DNA from: Alteripontixanthobacter muriae | GTDB lineage: Bacteria; Pseudomonadota; Alphaproteobacteria; Sphingomonadales; Sphingomonadaceae | DNA: 64,000 nucleotides | Assembly (NCBI RefSeq): GCF_013336795.1 | Contig: NZ_JAAFZT010000004.1 | Coordinates: forward strand, 36,529 to 100,528 | Direction of reading: 5' to 3' | Part shown: one piece after another, positions 8,932-17,712 of the stretch | How positions within the stretch are numbered: the first letter of the stretch is position 1 | How the letters are laid out: every line of letters begins with the position of its first letter | Program-made: the position numbers and the translations under genes | The notes under the pieces: generated by a model | Database searches by the model: none | Told to the model about the DNA's origin: nothing | The model's input: the letters and a program-made list of their open reading frames with translations, nothing else

Positions 8932-9221
8932 CGTTTTGCCTTTTCGAACAGTTCGACAAGTTCGCCGAATTTCTCGCGCTGCTGTGCGGCATCGCCGCTG
9001 GCGATCGCTTCGGCGACGCAGCAGGCGGCATGATCCTTCAGGATTTCGGTCTCGGCACGCCCCAGCGCGGCCTTGACCGCCTGGATCTGGGTGAGGATGT
9101 CGATGCAATAGCGATCTTCCTCGACCATCTTTGCAACTCCGCGGACCTGTCCCTCGATCCGGCTGAGGCGGTTCAGAATGGCGGGTCGCCTCTTTACCTG
9201 ATGTCCGTCCGGCTGATCCAT
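8928..9221 (-). CDS. csoR: CsoR-type copper-sensing repressor
   Basis: A 97-residue all-alpha DUF156 repressor. The Cu(I) ligand set is present with exact CsoR spacing: Cys39 (RYCIDIL), His64 and Cys68 (KDHAACC); FrmR-type formaldehyde sensors lack the third ligand. Basic residues (KRR, RLSRIEGQVRG) supply the DNA-binding face. I chose the ATG at 9221 because GGAG lies 7 nt upstream; a second in-frame ATG at 9227 is too close to that site. A CsoR-like operator lies in the 66-bp gap to the divergent copA gene. Likely role: a cytoplasmic tetramer that represses both its own operon and copAB until Cu(I) binds. Confidence 0.92.
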   Translation of the reverse strand: MDQPDGHQVKRRPAILNRLSRIEGQVRGVAKMVEEDRYCIDILTQIQAVKAALGRAETEILKDHAACCVAEAIASGDAAQQREKFGELVELFEKAKR

Positions 9222-9238
9222 CGTCATGCTCCGCTTGA

Positions 9239-9258
9239 AATACCTTATGGGGGTATAT
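9239..9258. promoter_or_regulatory. CsoR operator-like palindrome between csoR and copA
   Basis: ATACCTTATGGGGGTAT (9240-9256) matches the pattern of known CsoR operators: TACC and GGTA arms around a G-tract. It lies in the only intergenic space between the divergent csoR and copA genes, so it could control both directions. Confidence 0.75.
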
Positions 9259-9287
9259 AGATGCGGCGGTGAAGGAGTTTCAACCCC

Positions 9288-11126
9288 GTGATCGATACGA
9301 ATATTTCGAGACGCAATCTCATCAGGGCTGGCGCGCTTGCGTCGGGTGCGTTTGCCATGCCGGCATGGGCACGGGGCGGCGATCTGCATGGTGCGCATCT
9401 GCGGCAGGGATTCGACCAGGTAACCGGCCCCGGCATCGACCTGACGGTTGAGGCGGGAATGCAGATGGTGGAGGGGCGCCGTGGGCATGGTATCGCGGTG
9501 AACGGCAGCGTACCGGGACCGCTGCTGCGCCTGAAGGAGGGAACCAATGTCCGCCTCGCGGTGCATAACAGGCTGAACGAGGACACCTCGGTCCATTGGC
9601 ACGGCCTGTTGCTGCCGTTTCATCTGGACGGGGTTCCCGGTGTCAGCTTTCCCGGCATTCCACCGGGCAAGAGCTTCGTCGCCGAATTTCCGGTCAGGCA
9701 GTCCGGCACCTATTGGTGGCACAGCCATTCCAATCTGCAGGAACAGGCGGGTCACTACGGTCCCATCGTCGTCGATCCGGCGGGGCCGGACCCGGTGGCT
9801 GCCGATCGGGACTATGTTCTGCTGCTGAGCGAATTCACGCCTTTGCATCCGCATGTGATCATGAAGAAGCTGAAGCAGGGCGAAGGGTACTTCAACTACC
9901 AGCAGCGCACCGTGACCGACGATTACCCGCTTTCGGCCGAAGACCGCCGCATGTGGGCGAAGATGCGCATGATGCCGACCGATATTCTGGACGTCACGGG
10001 CGCGACATACACATATCTGGCAAATGGCCACGGACCGGCGGAAGGCCTTGAATATCTGTTCAGGCCGGGTGAACGGGTGCGCCTCCGCGTCATCAATGGC
10101 AGCGCGATGAGCTTCTTCAACGTGCGCATTCCGGGGCTGAAATTCCACATCGTGGCGGCCGACGGTCAGAATGTCCGACCGGTCGAGGTCGAGGAGTTCC
10201 AGATCGCCGCCGCCGAAACCTACGATCTGGTCGTCGAGCCTACGGGCGAGGCGCATACTATCGTCGCCGAGAGTATGGACCGGTCCGGAATGGCCGTCGC
10301 CACCCTGGCCAGCCGGCCGGGCGCGAGGGCTGCAGTGCCCGCGCTAAGAGATACGCCTCTGCTGACCATGGCCGATATGGGCATGAACCATGACAACATG
10401 GACCACGGCTCTGCGGGCGCGGGTTCCGGAGGGCATGCCGGAATGAACCACGGAGCAATGGACCACGCCGCGATGGGCCATTCCGGGCATGCCGGTCACG
10501 GACCTGCCAACGCGCCTGCCGCAGCCGGTTCCGCCACAGCGGCTGCGATGGACATGGGCGACATGTCGATGCGCGACACCTCTTTGCTCCCGCCGGATGT
10601 GAAGGTCGGGCCCGGTATCGACATGGTTGCCATGGCCCCTGCCGATCGCATGAGCGACCCCGGCATCGGGCTGAGCGAGGTGCCGCACCGCACGCTCGCC
10701 TATACCGATCTGGTTGCGCTGGCTCCGAACAGGGATCTGCGCCCGCCCTCCCGCGAAATGGAAATCCACCTCACCGGGAATATGGAACGCTACATGTGGT
10801 CCTTCGACGGGGAGAAATTCTCCGCAGTCAGCGACGAGCCGATCCGCTTCGCTTTCAACGAGAGAGTCAGGGTGAGGCTGGTGAACGACACGATGATGGC
10901 GCATCCGATCCATCTTCACGGGCATTTCTTCGAACTGGTGAATGGCGCTGCGCCGGGCCATCAGCCGTTGAAGCACACACTGGTGGTGCAGCCCGGCGGA
11001 AGCGCCACGTTCGACCTGACCGCTGACGAACCCGGCGACTGGGCATTCCACTGCCACCTGCTGTACCACATGCATTCCGGCATGTTCCAGATCGTCTCGG
11101 TCGACTTTCCGGAGCATGTATCGTGA
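9288..11126 (+). CDS. copA: CopA-type periplasmic multicopper oxidase
   Basis: A 612-residue protein with a twin-arginine signal (ISRRNLIRAG) and an AWA-type cleavage site near residue 28. It has three cupredoxin domains. Copper ligands are visible in SVHWHGLLLP, WWHSHSNLQEQAG, HPIHLHGHFFEL and the C-terminal HCHLLYHMHSGM. A Met/His/Asp-rich insert (MNHDNMDHG, MNHGAMDH; about residues 363-425) is the copper-binding stretch typical of plasmid and chromosomal CopA. The GTG start at 9288 has AAGGAG 10 nt upstream. It overlaps copB by 4 bp (GTGA). Role: periplasmic Cu(I) oxidation and sequestration in copper resistance. It should not be confused with the P-type ATPase of the same name. Confidence 0.95.
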   Translation: MIDTNISRRNLIRAGALASGAFAMPAWARGGDLHGAHLRQGFDQVTGPGIDLTVEAGMQMVEGRRGHGIAVNGSVPGPLLRLKEGTNVRLAVHNRLNEDTSVHWHGLLLPFHLDGVPGVSFPGIPPGKSFVAEFPVRQSGTYWWHSHSNLQEQAGHYGPIVVDPAGPDPVAADRDYVLLLSEFTPLHPHVIMKKLKQGEGYFNYQQRTVTDDYPLSAEDRRMWAKMRMMPTDILDVTGATYTYLANGHGPAEGLEYLFRPGERVRLRVINGSAMSFFNVRIPGLKFHIVAADGQNVRPVEVEEFQIAAAETYDLVVEPTGEAHTIVAESMDRSGMAVATLASRPGARAAVPALRDTPLLTMADMGMNHDNMDHGSAGAGSGGHAGMNHGAMDHAAMGHSGHAGHGPANAPAAAGSATAAAMDMGDMSMRDTSLLPPDVKVGPGIDMVAMAPADRMSDPGIGLSEVPHRTLAYTDLVALAPNRDLRPPSREMEIHLTGNMERYMWSFDGEKFSAVSDEPIRFAFNERVRVRLVNDTMMAHPIHLHGHFFELVNGAAPGHQPLKHTLVVQPGGSATFDLTADEPGDWAFHCHLLYHMHSGMFQIVSVDFPEHVS

Positions 11127-12148
11127 GGAATCTCGTTCTCGTCCTGATGATGGGAGCCGCCACGCCAGCTATGGCCCAGCACGCCGAACATACCATGCCG
11201 GCGGACGAGCAGCCGGCGACAAGTGCCGAGGCTCCGCATCAGGAGCATGAAAGTCACACACTTGCAGATCACGCCAACCACTCGGAAACGCATCACGACC
11301 AAGCGGCCGTTGAGGCGGCTCCAAAGCCGGTCGACCACAGCCAGATGGACCACAGCCAGATGGGCTACAGCCGAATGGGGCACAGGCCGCACCATACGCA
11401 GCCATCGCTAGAACCGTCTTCGCCGCTTCGTGGGGTTGGTCCGGCCCGCGCTGCCGATGCCATCTGGGGTGCCGAGGCGATGCAGGCGTCCCGCGAGGCG
11501 CTTGCACGCGACCATGGGGCGATGACCATGTTCTGGCTTCAGGGCGACCGCGTCGAATATCGCGCGAGGCAGGGCCGCGACGGCTATTTGTGGGATGTGC
11601 AGGGCTATTACGGTAGTGATCTCGACAAACTCTGGTTCAAATCCGAGGGCGAGGGGGCTTTTGGCGAAGAGATCGAGAGCGCCGAAGTGCAGGCGTTATG
11701 GAGCCATGCGATCAGCCCATGGTTCGACCTGCAAACCGGCTTGCGGCAGGATCTTGCGCCAATCGATCGGACCTACGCCGTTATTGGCGTGCAGGGCCTC
11801 GCGCCTTACCTGTTCGAATTGGATGCCGCTGCCTTTCTATCGGGCCGGGGCGACCTGACGGGCAGGGTGGAGGCCGAACTCGACCAGCGCATCACCCAGC
11901 GCCTCAGCCTGCAACCGCGTGCAGAGTTGGAACTGGCTGCACAGGACGTTCCCGAACTCGGCATCGGGGCGGGGCTGGACAGCGCTGAACTCGGCCTGCG
12001 GCTCCGCTACGAGATCGCGAGAGAATTCGCGCCTTATGTCGGGGTCGAACAGGAATGGAAGCTCGGTCGCAGCGCGGATTACGCGCGCCAGGAAGGCGAA
12101 GATCGAAGCGTGACGAGCATGGTCGTGGGAGTTCGCTTCTGGTTCTGA
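11123..12148 (+). CDS. copB: CopB outer-membrane copper-resistance protein
   Basis: A 341-residue protein. The signal peptide (about 1-18, ending AMA) is followed by a His/Met/Asp-rich segment (HAEHTMPAD, QMDHSQMGYS; about 20-95) and then a beta-barrel-like domain (about 110-341) with alternating residues and a terminal Phe (VVGVRFWF), as expected for an outer-membrane protein. It starts with GTG inside the copA stop codon. Together with CopA it forms the PcoAB/CopAB pair found without copCD in many alphaproteobacteria. Confidence 0.92.
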   Translation: MRNLVLVLMMGAATPAMAQHAEHTMPADEQPATSAEAPHQEHESHTLADHANHSETHHDQAAVEAAPKPVDHSQMDHSQMGYSRMGHRPHHTQPSLEPSSPLRGVGPARAADAIWGAEAMQASREALARDHGAMTMFWLQGDRVEYRARQGRDGYLWDVQGYYGSDLDKLWFKSEGEGAFGEEIESAEVQALWSHAISPWFDLQTGLRQDLAPIDRTYAVIGVQGLAPYLFELDAAAFLSGRGDLTGRVEAELDQRITQRLSLQPRAELELAAQDVPELGIGAGLDSAELGLRLRYEIAREFAPYVGVEQEWKLGRSADYARQEGEDRSVTSMVVGVRFWF

Positions 12149-12199
12149 CGGTCGGGATAGCAGCCTGACACTTCCTTCAGTGAAAACTCTTCGGCAATC

Positions 12200-12240
12200 G
12201 TGTCAGAAACGGCGGTAATCGTCACAATCGTTTCACATGC
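12200..12240 (+). promoter_or_regulatory. Direct repeats upstream of the response-regulator gene
   Basis: TCACA occurs at 12222-12226 and 12233-12237, exactly 11 bp apart, and a related GTGTCAG lies at 12200. An 11-bp phased repeat is the layout of PhoB/OmpR-family binding sites, so this may be an autoregulatory site for the gene at 12276. The repeats are short. Confidence 0.35.
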
Positions 12241-12275
12241 ATGTTGCAATTCAGGCCGGAAAAGGATTTCGGCCG

Positions 12276-12953
12276 ATGAAATGTGTGACGATATTGACGA
12301 CAGACCCGCTGGGCGAAACGGCGGAGGACTTCCTGTCGGATGATTGCCGCTTCACCTTCGGACGGTTACGCGCAGATGTTCCGCAGCGCCTTTTCGACGG
12401 ACCCGTCTGGACTTTCATCGACTGGCTGACTCCCGAACTATCCGGCCTCGAACTCTGCCGCCGGCTGCGTGCGGATGGAAGGACGGCGGAGGTGCATGTC
12501 ACCATGGTCCTGGAGAATGGCGACATCGACGACCGGCGCCGTGCGATGGCTGCAGGTGCGGACGATTACATGGTGGGGCCGATCGACCGCAACACGGTAC
12601 TCGACCGGGTTCTGGCGTGCGAGAATGGAGAGAGGGCGCAGAGGCCGGGTAATCTGGTATCGCTCGGCGATCTCGTCATCGATGTGGATACGATGCGGGT
12701 GAAATGGCACGATAGGCCCGTGGCGCTTCGGCCCAACGAACTGCGCCTGCTGCGCTTCATGATGGAAAACCCCGACCGGCTGCTGTCGCGTCAGGATCTG
12801 ATTTCCGGACTCGGCAAGGATGAACAGCATATCGACGAACGCAGCGTCGATGTCTGGGTCGGACGGCTGCGGCGGGCCTTGAAACAGGCTGGCGCGGGCA
12901 ATTTGCTGCGCACCATTCGATCGCGCGGCTATGTGCTTGATTCACCCGACTGA
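12276..12953 (+). CDS. OmpR/PhoB-family response regulator with degenerate receiver
   Basis: A 225-residue protein: receiver domain (about 1-115) and winged-helix DNA-binding domain (about 128-222; LRPNELRLLRFMMENPDRLLSRQDLI, DVWVGRLRRALK, TIRSRGYVL). The phosphoacceptor Asp49 remains (FIDWLTPELSG), but the usual acidic pair near the N-terminus reads TD and the conserved Lys-Pro is replaced by GPI. The receiver is therefore atypical and may work without canonical phosphorylation. I chose the ATG at 12276 because AAAGGA precedes it; the frame extends 13 codons upstream. No kinase is adjacent. It is convergent with a TonB receptor gene, separated by a strong hairpin. Confidence 0.82.
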   Translation: MKCVTILTTDPLGETAEDFLSDDCRFTFGRLRADVPQRLFDGPVWTFIDWLTPELSGLELCRRLRADGRTAEVHVTMVLENGDIDDRRRAMAAGADDYMVGPIDRNTVLDRVLACENGERAQRPGNLVSLGDLVIDVDTMRVKWHDRPVALRPNELRLLRFMMENPDRLLSRQDLISGLGKDEQHIDERSVDVWVGRLRRALKQAGAGNLLRTIRSRGYVLDSPD

Positions 12954-12994
12954 GCAGGTCTGACGGGCCGCTCGTCGCGACCGTCAGACTTGCT
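12953..12994. terminator. Convergent hairpin terminator
   Basis: A 14-bp stem (arms AGCAGGTCTGACGG and CCGTCAGACTTGCT, one G-U pair) with a 14-nt loop lies exactly between the convergent regulator and TonB receptor genes. There is no long U-tract, so strength is uncertain. Confidence 0.6.
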
Positions 12995-13010
12995 GTAATC
13001 TTCGGGCGTG

Positions 13011-15719
13011 TCAGAATTCGGCTGCGACGCTCAGGCTCACCGAGGTGCCGACCTCGTAAGTGTTGATCTCGATCCGGTTCGTGCCGTTCGACTGATATTC
13101 GAAATTGTCGCGGCCGAAGATGTTGCGGACCTCGAACTTCAGCGTCAGCGGCTGGTTCAGGAAATCCAGTTCCTCGCGGGCGACGAAGTCCACGCGCAGG
13201 CCCGGGTCTTCGACGATGTCGGGCAGCGCATTGGTTCCGCGGCTGGTCACTCGTTCGCTGGCATAGGACAGCAGAAGCGTCACTTGCTGCAGGCGATCGA
13301 GATCTTCGAGGCCAAGTTGCAGGTTCACCAGGTGATCCGACTGTCCGGTCAGCGCAGCCCCATCGCGGAAGAAGTTGGACGCAGGTTGCGCTCCGCGCGG
13401 GAAAACCTGGGTCACATCGCCTTCCGCTACCGATATTTCGGATTGCGTGTAGGTGTAGTTCGCAATCGCGACCGCCCGCTTGCTATCGAACCAGCCGCCG
13501 AGATCGAGCAGATCGTATTCCAGCTGGAACTCGGCTTCGGCACCGTAAAGCTGAGCCTTGGGCGCATTGGCGAAGCTCGTCACCTGTTCATTGTCCGAGA
13601 AGCTGGAATACGCTTCGATCGGATTGTCCAGATCCTTGTAGAATCCCGCGAGGGAGAACTTGCTGTTGCGAGCGAAATAATATTCGGCGCGCGCTTCTGC
13701 ATTCATGAGCTGGCTGTCGACCAGGAACGGATTACCGTTGAACTGGCGGTTCGTGTCGGGATCGTAATAGGTCTGGAAGATCAGCTCGCGGAATTGCGGG
13801 CGTGCGATCGTCTTGGAAGCCGAAAGCCGCAATTGCAGTTCGGGCGTGGCTTCGAAAGTCAGCGTGGCGGCGGGCAGGAAATAGTCACGCGACAGCGCGG
13901 TGCCGGCGGTACTGTTGAGTGGGGTGGTGAACACCTGCGCCGGATCCACCGTCTGATCCGCATCTTCGTATCGGACGCCGACGTCGAGCGTGAGGCGGTC
14001 GAAGGGATTGATCTGCAACTGGCCGTAACCGGCGTTGATCGTCAGCCCGGCGTCGAAAGCAGGATCGTTCTGCGTCGTCTCGATCAGGCCGATGTCGAAG
14101 AAGTCGATGATTGCATCGCCCAGCAGCAGGTCAGGACGAAGCAGGCCCACTGCATCGGGGAATTCGGTGGATGCATCGAACAGGAATTCACGCCGTTCGG
14201 AAAAGCGGTCCGTATCGGTGTAGGCATAGCCAACGGTAGCTCGCAGCCAGTCCGTCAACCGATAGCCGAAATCGATGCCGCCGTAATAGAGATCCTCCTG
14301 CAGGTCCGAGAAGGTGACCGATGCATTGCCGCGCTGCCGGTCGAGCACGTTAACGAAACGGTCGCCGAGCGGGTCGCCGGCAATGTTGGTGCGGACATAT
14401 TCGAAGGAATATTCATACGGCGCTTCGCGCTTGGTCTGGGCATAGCCGCCGCGCAGGTCGATCTCGAGATCGCCGAATTCCAGTTCGCCGACAATCTGCG
14501 AATCCAGCAACTGGCGTTCGAACCAGCCGGTGTTCTGGATCTGCTTGGAAAAGTCGGATTGGAAGTCCTCACCCACCGACAATTGCGACTGCTTCAAGCT
14601 GTCGCGGATGTACAGATTGGTCCAGCGGAACCGATGGTCGCCCAGTTCCAGTCCCAGCCCGATCAGCCCGTTGACGACGATGCGATTATCGGTCGTGAAA
14701 TCGCGAAAGTCGGTGTCGAGGTCGAGATCGGCGTTCACCGCCGTCTGCGAAATGATCGACCGGTTACGCCATTTGTTGCTGATCGACGCGGTGGCGATAA
14801 GGCCGAGCCGTCCATCCGCGCCGACGTCGACGGATGTTCCGCCCGTGATGTTGCCGGAGAAATTCAGCGGCAGATTGCCGATCCGCTGGGTCAGGACAAC
14901 ATTGGGATCGCCCAGTTGCTTCGCGATCGCCTGCTGGTCGACGTCGAGATCGGAAAGGCGGTTTCCGCTGGCGAAGAAGTCGCGCAGGGCGGGCGGCACA
15001 TCGCGCGTACCGTCGTCGAAGCCGAGCGGATCGAGGTCCGAGCCGTAATAGGCAATGCCGTCGAAGCCGGTTGTCTGACTGTCGCCGCTGATCCCGCCGC
15101 CAATCGTCAAAAAGCTTTCCTCCGGCACGGCGCGGGTGGTCAGGTTGATGACACCGCCGCCGAATTCACCCGGAAAATTCGCCGAGTAGGTCTTCTGAAC
15201 CAGGCTGGACGCGATGATGTTGGTCGGAAAGATGTCGAGCGGAACGACGCGGCTCAGCGGTTGGGGGCTAGGAAGGGGCAAGCCGTTCAATAGCGCGAGC
15301 GAATAGCGGTCGCCGAGACCGCGCACATAGACCAGCCCGTTTCCGGCGGTTGAAAGGCCGGTGACACGGCTCAGGGCACCAGCGATATCGCCTTCGCCGG
15401 TCCGGGCGATCTGTTCGGCACTCAGGACGGAGACGATCTGCGTCGAACTGCGCGAAATGTCGCGGTTGCGCCGCCCTGTCACCACGATCTCGCCGCCCGG
15501 TATCGAGACGTCGGGCTGCTCGAAAGCTTCCTCTTCCGGTTGGCCATCCACGCCTTCGACCTGATCCGTTAATACGTCCAGATCTTCCGCCTGAGTATTC
15601 GCGCTGCCTTCCGCGCCCGTATTGGGAGCACCGCCCGTGCCCTGCGCCAAGGCGATCCCGGGGATGGTGAGCGCAGTGCTGACGAACAGCAGGCCGGTGA
15701 ATGTCTTGGCGATGGACAT
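13011..15719 (-). CDS. TonB-dependent outer-membrane receptor
   Basis: A 902-residue precursor with a signal peptide (about 1-26, ending ALA). A long acidic linker leads to a TonB-box-like GEIVVTGRR, then a plug domain (about 90-215; VYVRGLGDRYSLALLNG, GGGVINLTTRAV) and a 22-strand-type barrel ending in Phe (SLSVAAEF). The LGDRYS plug motif groups it with receptors of the FecA/SusC-like carbohydrate or phosphoester class rather than classical siderophore receptors, but the substrate is not known. A hairpin and ~137 bp separate it from the upstream lipoprotein gene. Both leaders carry a similar purine-rich AAGGGG(G)TCT block, which suggests a shared operon. Confidence 0.88.
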   Translation of the reverse strand: MSIAKTFTGLLFVSTALTIPGIALAQGTGGAPNTGAEGSANTQAEDLDVLTDQVEGVDGQPEEEAFEQPDVSIPGGEIVVTGRRNRDISRSSTQIVSVLSAEQIARTGEGDIAGALSRVTGLSTAGNGLVYVRGLGDRYSLALLNGLPLPSPQPLSRVVPLDIFPTNIIASSLVQKTYSANFPGEFGGGVINLTTRAVPEESFLTIGGGISGDSQTTGFDGIAYYGSDLDPLGFDDGTRDVPPALRDFFASGNRLSDLDVDQQAIAKQLGDPNVVLTQRIGNLPLNFSGNITGGTSVDVGADGRLGLIATASISNKWRNRSIISQTAVNADLDLDTDFRDFTTDNRIVVNGLIGLGLELGDHRFRWTNLYIRDSLKQSQLSVGEDFQSDFSKQIQNTGWFERQLLDSQIVGELEFGDLEIDLRGGYAQTKREAPYEYSFEYVRTNIAGDPLGDRFVNVLDRQRGNASVTFSDLQEDLYYGGIDFGYRLTDWLRATVGYAYTDTDRFSERREFLFDASTEFPDAVGLLRPDLLLGDAIIDFFDIGLIETTQNDPAFDAGLTINAGYGQLQINPFDRLTLDVGVRYEDADQTVDPAQVFTTPLNSTAGTALSRDYFLPAATLTFEATPELQLRLSASKTIARPQFRELIFQTYYDPDTNRQFNGNPFLVDSQLMNAEARAEYYFARNSKFSLAGFYKDLDNPIEAYSSFSDNEQVTSFANAPKAQLYGAEAEFQLEYDLLDLGGWFDSKRAVAIANYTYTQSEISVAEGDVTQVFPRGAQPASNFFRDGAALTGQSDHLVNLQLGLEDLDRLQQVTLLLSYASERVTSRGTNALPDIVEDPGLRVDFVAREELDFLNQPLTLKFEVRNIFGRDNFEYQSNGTNRIEINTYEVGTSVSLSVAAEF

Positions 15720-15802
15720 GGTAATGTGAGACCCCTTGGTCGATCAGGTCCGGAAATCCGGGGGCGGCACCTGCTGCAGGCCGCGCTTAACGAAAGATTG
15801 AG

Positions 15803-15846
15803 TGAAGCCCGGGCCGCGCCTTTCAAAAAGCGCTGCCCGGGCTTCA
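15803..15846. terminator. Intercistronic 12-bp hairpin
   Basis: TGAAGCCCGGGC and GCCCGGGCTTCA pair across a 20-nt spacer, between the lipoprotein gene (upstream) and the TonB receptor gene (downstream). No U-tract follows, so it may be a partial terminator or an mRNA-stabilising element setting different levels of the two proteins. Confidence 0.5.
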
Positions 15847-15855
15847 TATTGGCGA

Positions 15856-17427
15856 TCAGTAGACCGGAAGCGACGTACAGGCGCGGTCGGTGTTGCCGAA
15901 GGACACGGCGGCGGAGTCGCAGGTCCAGCCGCGATACCAGGTGTCCGAAGCATCGCGAACGGCACCGATATAGCTGACAGCGTCGAAGAAGCTGCCGAGT
16001 GCCGTCGGGTTGAAGGCTGTCACCGCGTTTTCGTTCGCGCCGTTGACGAACAGCAACGAAAGCGAGTTGGTGAAATCGTCGTTATTGTTGGTTCCGCGCA
16101 CGAACAGCTGCTCGACGCTCGCTGCCGTCACGCCGCCGCCGCCATCGCGGAACGGGGTGTCGCAATCGATCACGAATGAGTTGAAGACCGGCGGACCGGC
16201 TTCGTCTGCAGCACCGCCAGCGGCGCGAATGGTCTGCGCATCGTCGATTCGGATGCAGGGTGCACCGCTGTCTTCCACCAGAACGCTGTTGACGATGGCA
16301 TAATCGGCGCCGCCGCGAATGCGGATGGCCTGCGATGCTGCGGCATTGCGGTGGTAGAAGGTTGCGTTCGAGATCTGCGTATTCTGACGCGGGGTCTGGT
16401 CTTCGAGCCCGTTGGTCGAATCTGCTTCGATGATGGCATCGCCCGCGCCCTGGCGCTGTACGGCAATGACATATTGCATGTTCGCCTTCACGCCGGTGTC
16501 GGTATCGAGCGAGTCATCCTCGGCTCCGACGACGACCAGATACTTCACGCCAACGCGTCCGCCGAAGAATTCGACGCCATCGTCGGAGCTGTTGTAGCTC
16601 ATGATGTGGTCGAGCTGGGTTCCCGAGCCGACACCGCCGGTGGTCAGCGACTGCAATTCGCTGTCGCCCGACAGGACGAAGCCGGAATAGCGGATCTGCA
16701 CATAGCTCATCCGGCCCGAAGAATCGGCAGGTGTGGCGCCGCCGAACAGGGCTGGCTGGGCCGCACCTTCGACCTGGCGTTCGCAACCGATCGTGCCAGG
16801 CTGCGCGCCCGGTGCGATGCAGTCGGTAACCGGTGCACGGCCGGACAGGACGACACCGCCCCACTGGCCAGAGGAGTTGGCGTTGTTCAGGCCGAGAACG
16901 TTGTCGCGGCTGGTGAAGATGATGGGGCGATCCGCGGTGCCGACTGCGTCGATCATGTTGCCGCGATTGACGTTCAGGAACGACGATCCGCTGGCGAAGG
17001 CCATCACGCCCGGTTCGATGGTCAGCGTCACATCGGTGTCGCTGGCACCATCGCTCGCGTCAGCAGTGGGGCCGCCATCGGTGCCCACATCGACCCGTCC
17101 GGCGATCCGGTAAAGCAGGCCTTCGATGTAAGGCAGGGTGGAGGAGGCGGTGAAGCGGGCCGGCATCGTGCAGACGCGATAGCTTCCGGTCGGGCCCGAG
17201 ATGGTGCCGCTGTCGGTCAGGCCCGTGGGATCGGCGATCGTCGGGCAGCCGGATGCGGCCGTGACTGTCGCGGGGCCGGTCGGCGGGGGCGTCGGTGTCG
17301 GCGTAGGCGCGGGATTGTTGATGATGACATTTCCGCCGGTACCCGGCGAGGTGAGATCGTCAGGTCCGCAGCTGGCAAGAGCAAGTGCACTGCAGCCAAG
17401 GATAAGCGAGCGTTCGAAAATGGTCAT
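15856..17427 (-). CDS. Predicted secreted lipoprotein, right-handed beta-helix-like
   Basis: A 523-residue protein with a lipoprotein signal (LALASC, Cys20), then a Pro/Thr-rich linker (PTPTPTPPP). The rest is rich in short repeated beta turns (SGQWGGVVLSGRAPV, LDHIMSYNSSDDGVEFFGG, NATFYHRN), which resemble parallel beta-helix proteins. Several Cys could form disulfides. A strong AGGGGG ribosome site precedes the ATG. It is directly upstream of the TonB receptor on the same strand, so it is probably its surface or periplasmic partner. The function was not recognised beyond this. Confidence 0.7.
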   Translation of the reverse strand: MTIFERSLILGCSALALASCGPDDLTSPGTGGNVIINNPAPTPTPTPPPTGPATVTAASGCPTIADPTGLTDSGTISGPTGSYRVCTMPARFTASSTLPYIEGLLYRIAGRVDVGTDGGPTADASDGASDTDVTLTIEPGVMAFASGSSFLNVNRGNMIDAVGTADRPIIFTSRDNVLGLNNANSSGQWGGVVLSGRAPVTDCIAPGAQPGTIGCERQVEGAAQPALFGGATPADSSGRMSYVQIRYSGFVLSGDSELQSLTTGGVGSGTQLDHIMSYNSSDDGVEFFGGRVGVKYLVVVGAEDDSLDTDTGVKANMQYVIAVQRQGAGDAIIEADSTNGLEDQTPRQNTQISNATFYHRNAAASQAIRIRGGADYAIVNSVLVEDSGAPCIRIDDAQTIRAAGGAADEAGPPVFNSFVIDCDTPFRDGGGGVTAASVEQLFVRGTNNNDDFTNSLSLLFVNGANENAVTAFNPTALGSFFDAVSYIGAVRDASDTWYRGWTCDSAAVSFGNTDRACTSLPVY

Positions 17428-17712
17428 GAATCAGACCCCCTTTTTCAAGAAATTCCGCCGCGTTCGCGGTGCCGGGAATCGCCGGGGCGACATGCCCCCG
17501 CTTTCGAGAAGGGTGATTAGGAGCGCCGCGTGACAGTTTCTTTGCAAAGAACACGACTATATTCAGACAGAAGATTGCTCTTCTAATGACATTTGTGACA
17601 ACAACCGAACACGGCGCAATATTGCAATTATATGACAATGTTACGGATTTGTTGCAGTGGGCGGAGAAAAGGCGCAACTTACAATCCGATAAGAGGCTTG
17701 AGGAGAAACGCG
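17428..17712. other. Divergent intergenic region
   Basis: A 285-bp AT-richer region between the lipoprotein gene (minus) and the TPR gene (plus). It contains several TGACA/TGTCA-type words (for example TGACATTTGTGACAA near 17586) that could be regulator sites for the lipoprotein-TonB operon. No RNA gene or ORF was recognised. Confidence 0.4.

Noticed and set aside
8928..9221. FrmR-type formaldehyde sensor
   Set aside because: The third thiol ligand (Cys68) is present with CsoR spacing and the context is copper.
13008..15293. Plus-strand frame of 761 codons opposite the TonB receptor
   Set aside because: Antisense of a recognised receptor; no start context or homology features.
17586..17645. 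PhoB box upstream of the lipoprotein gene
   Set aside because: TGACA/TGTCA words are present, but their spacing (9 bp and others) does not fit the 11-bp repeat of a Pho box.
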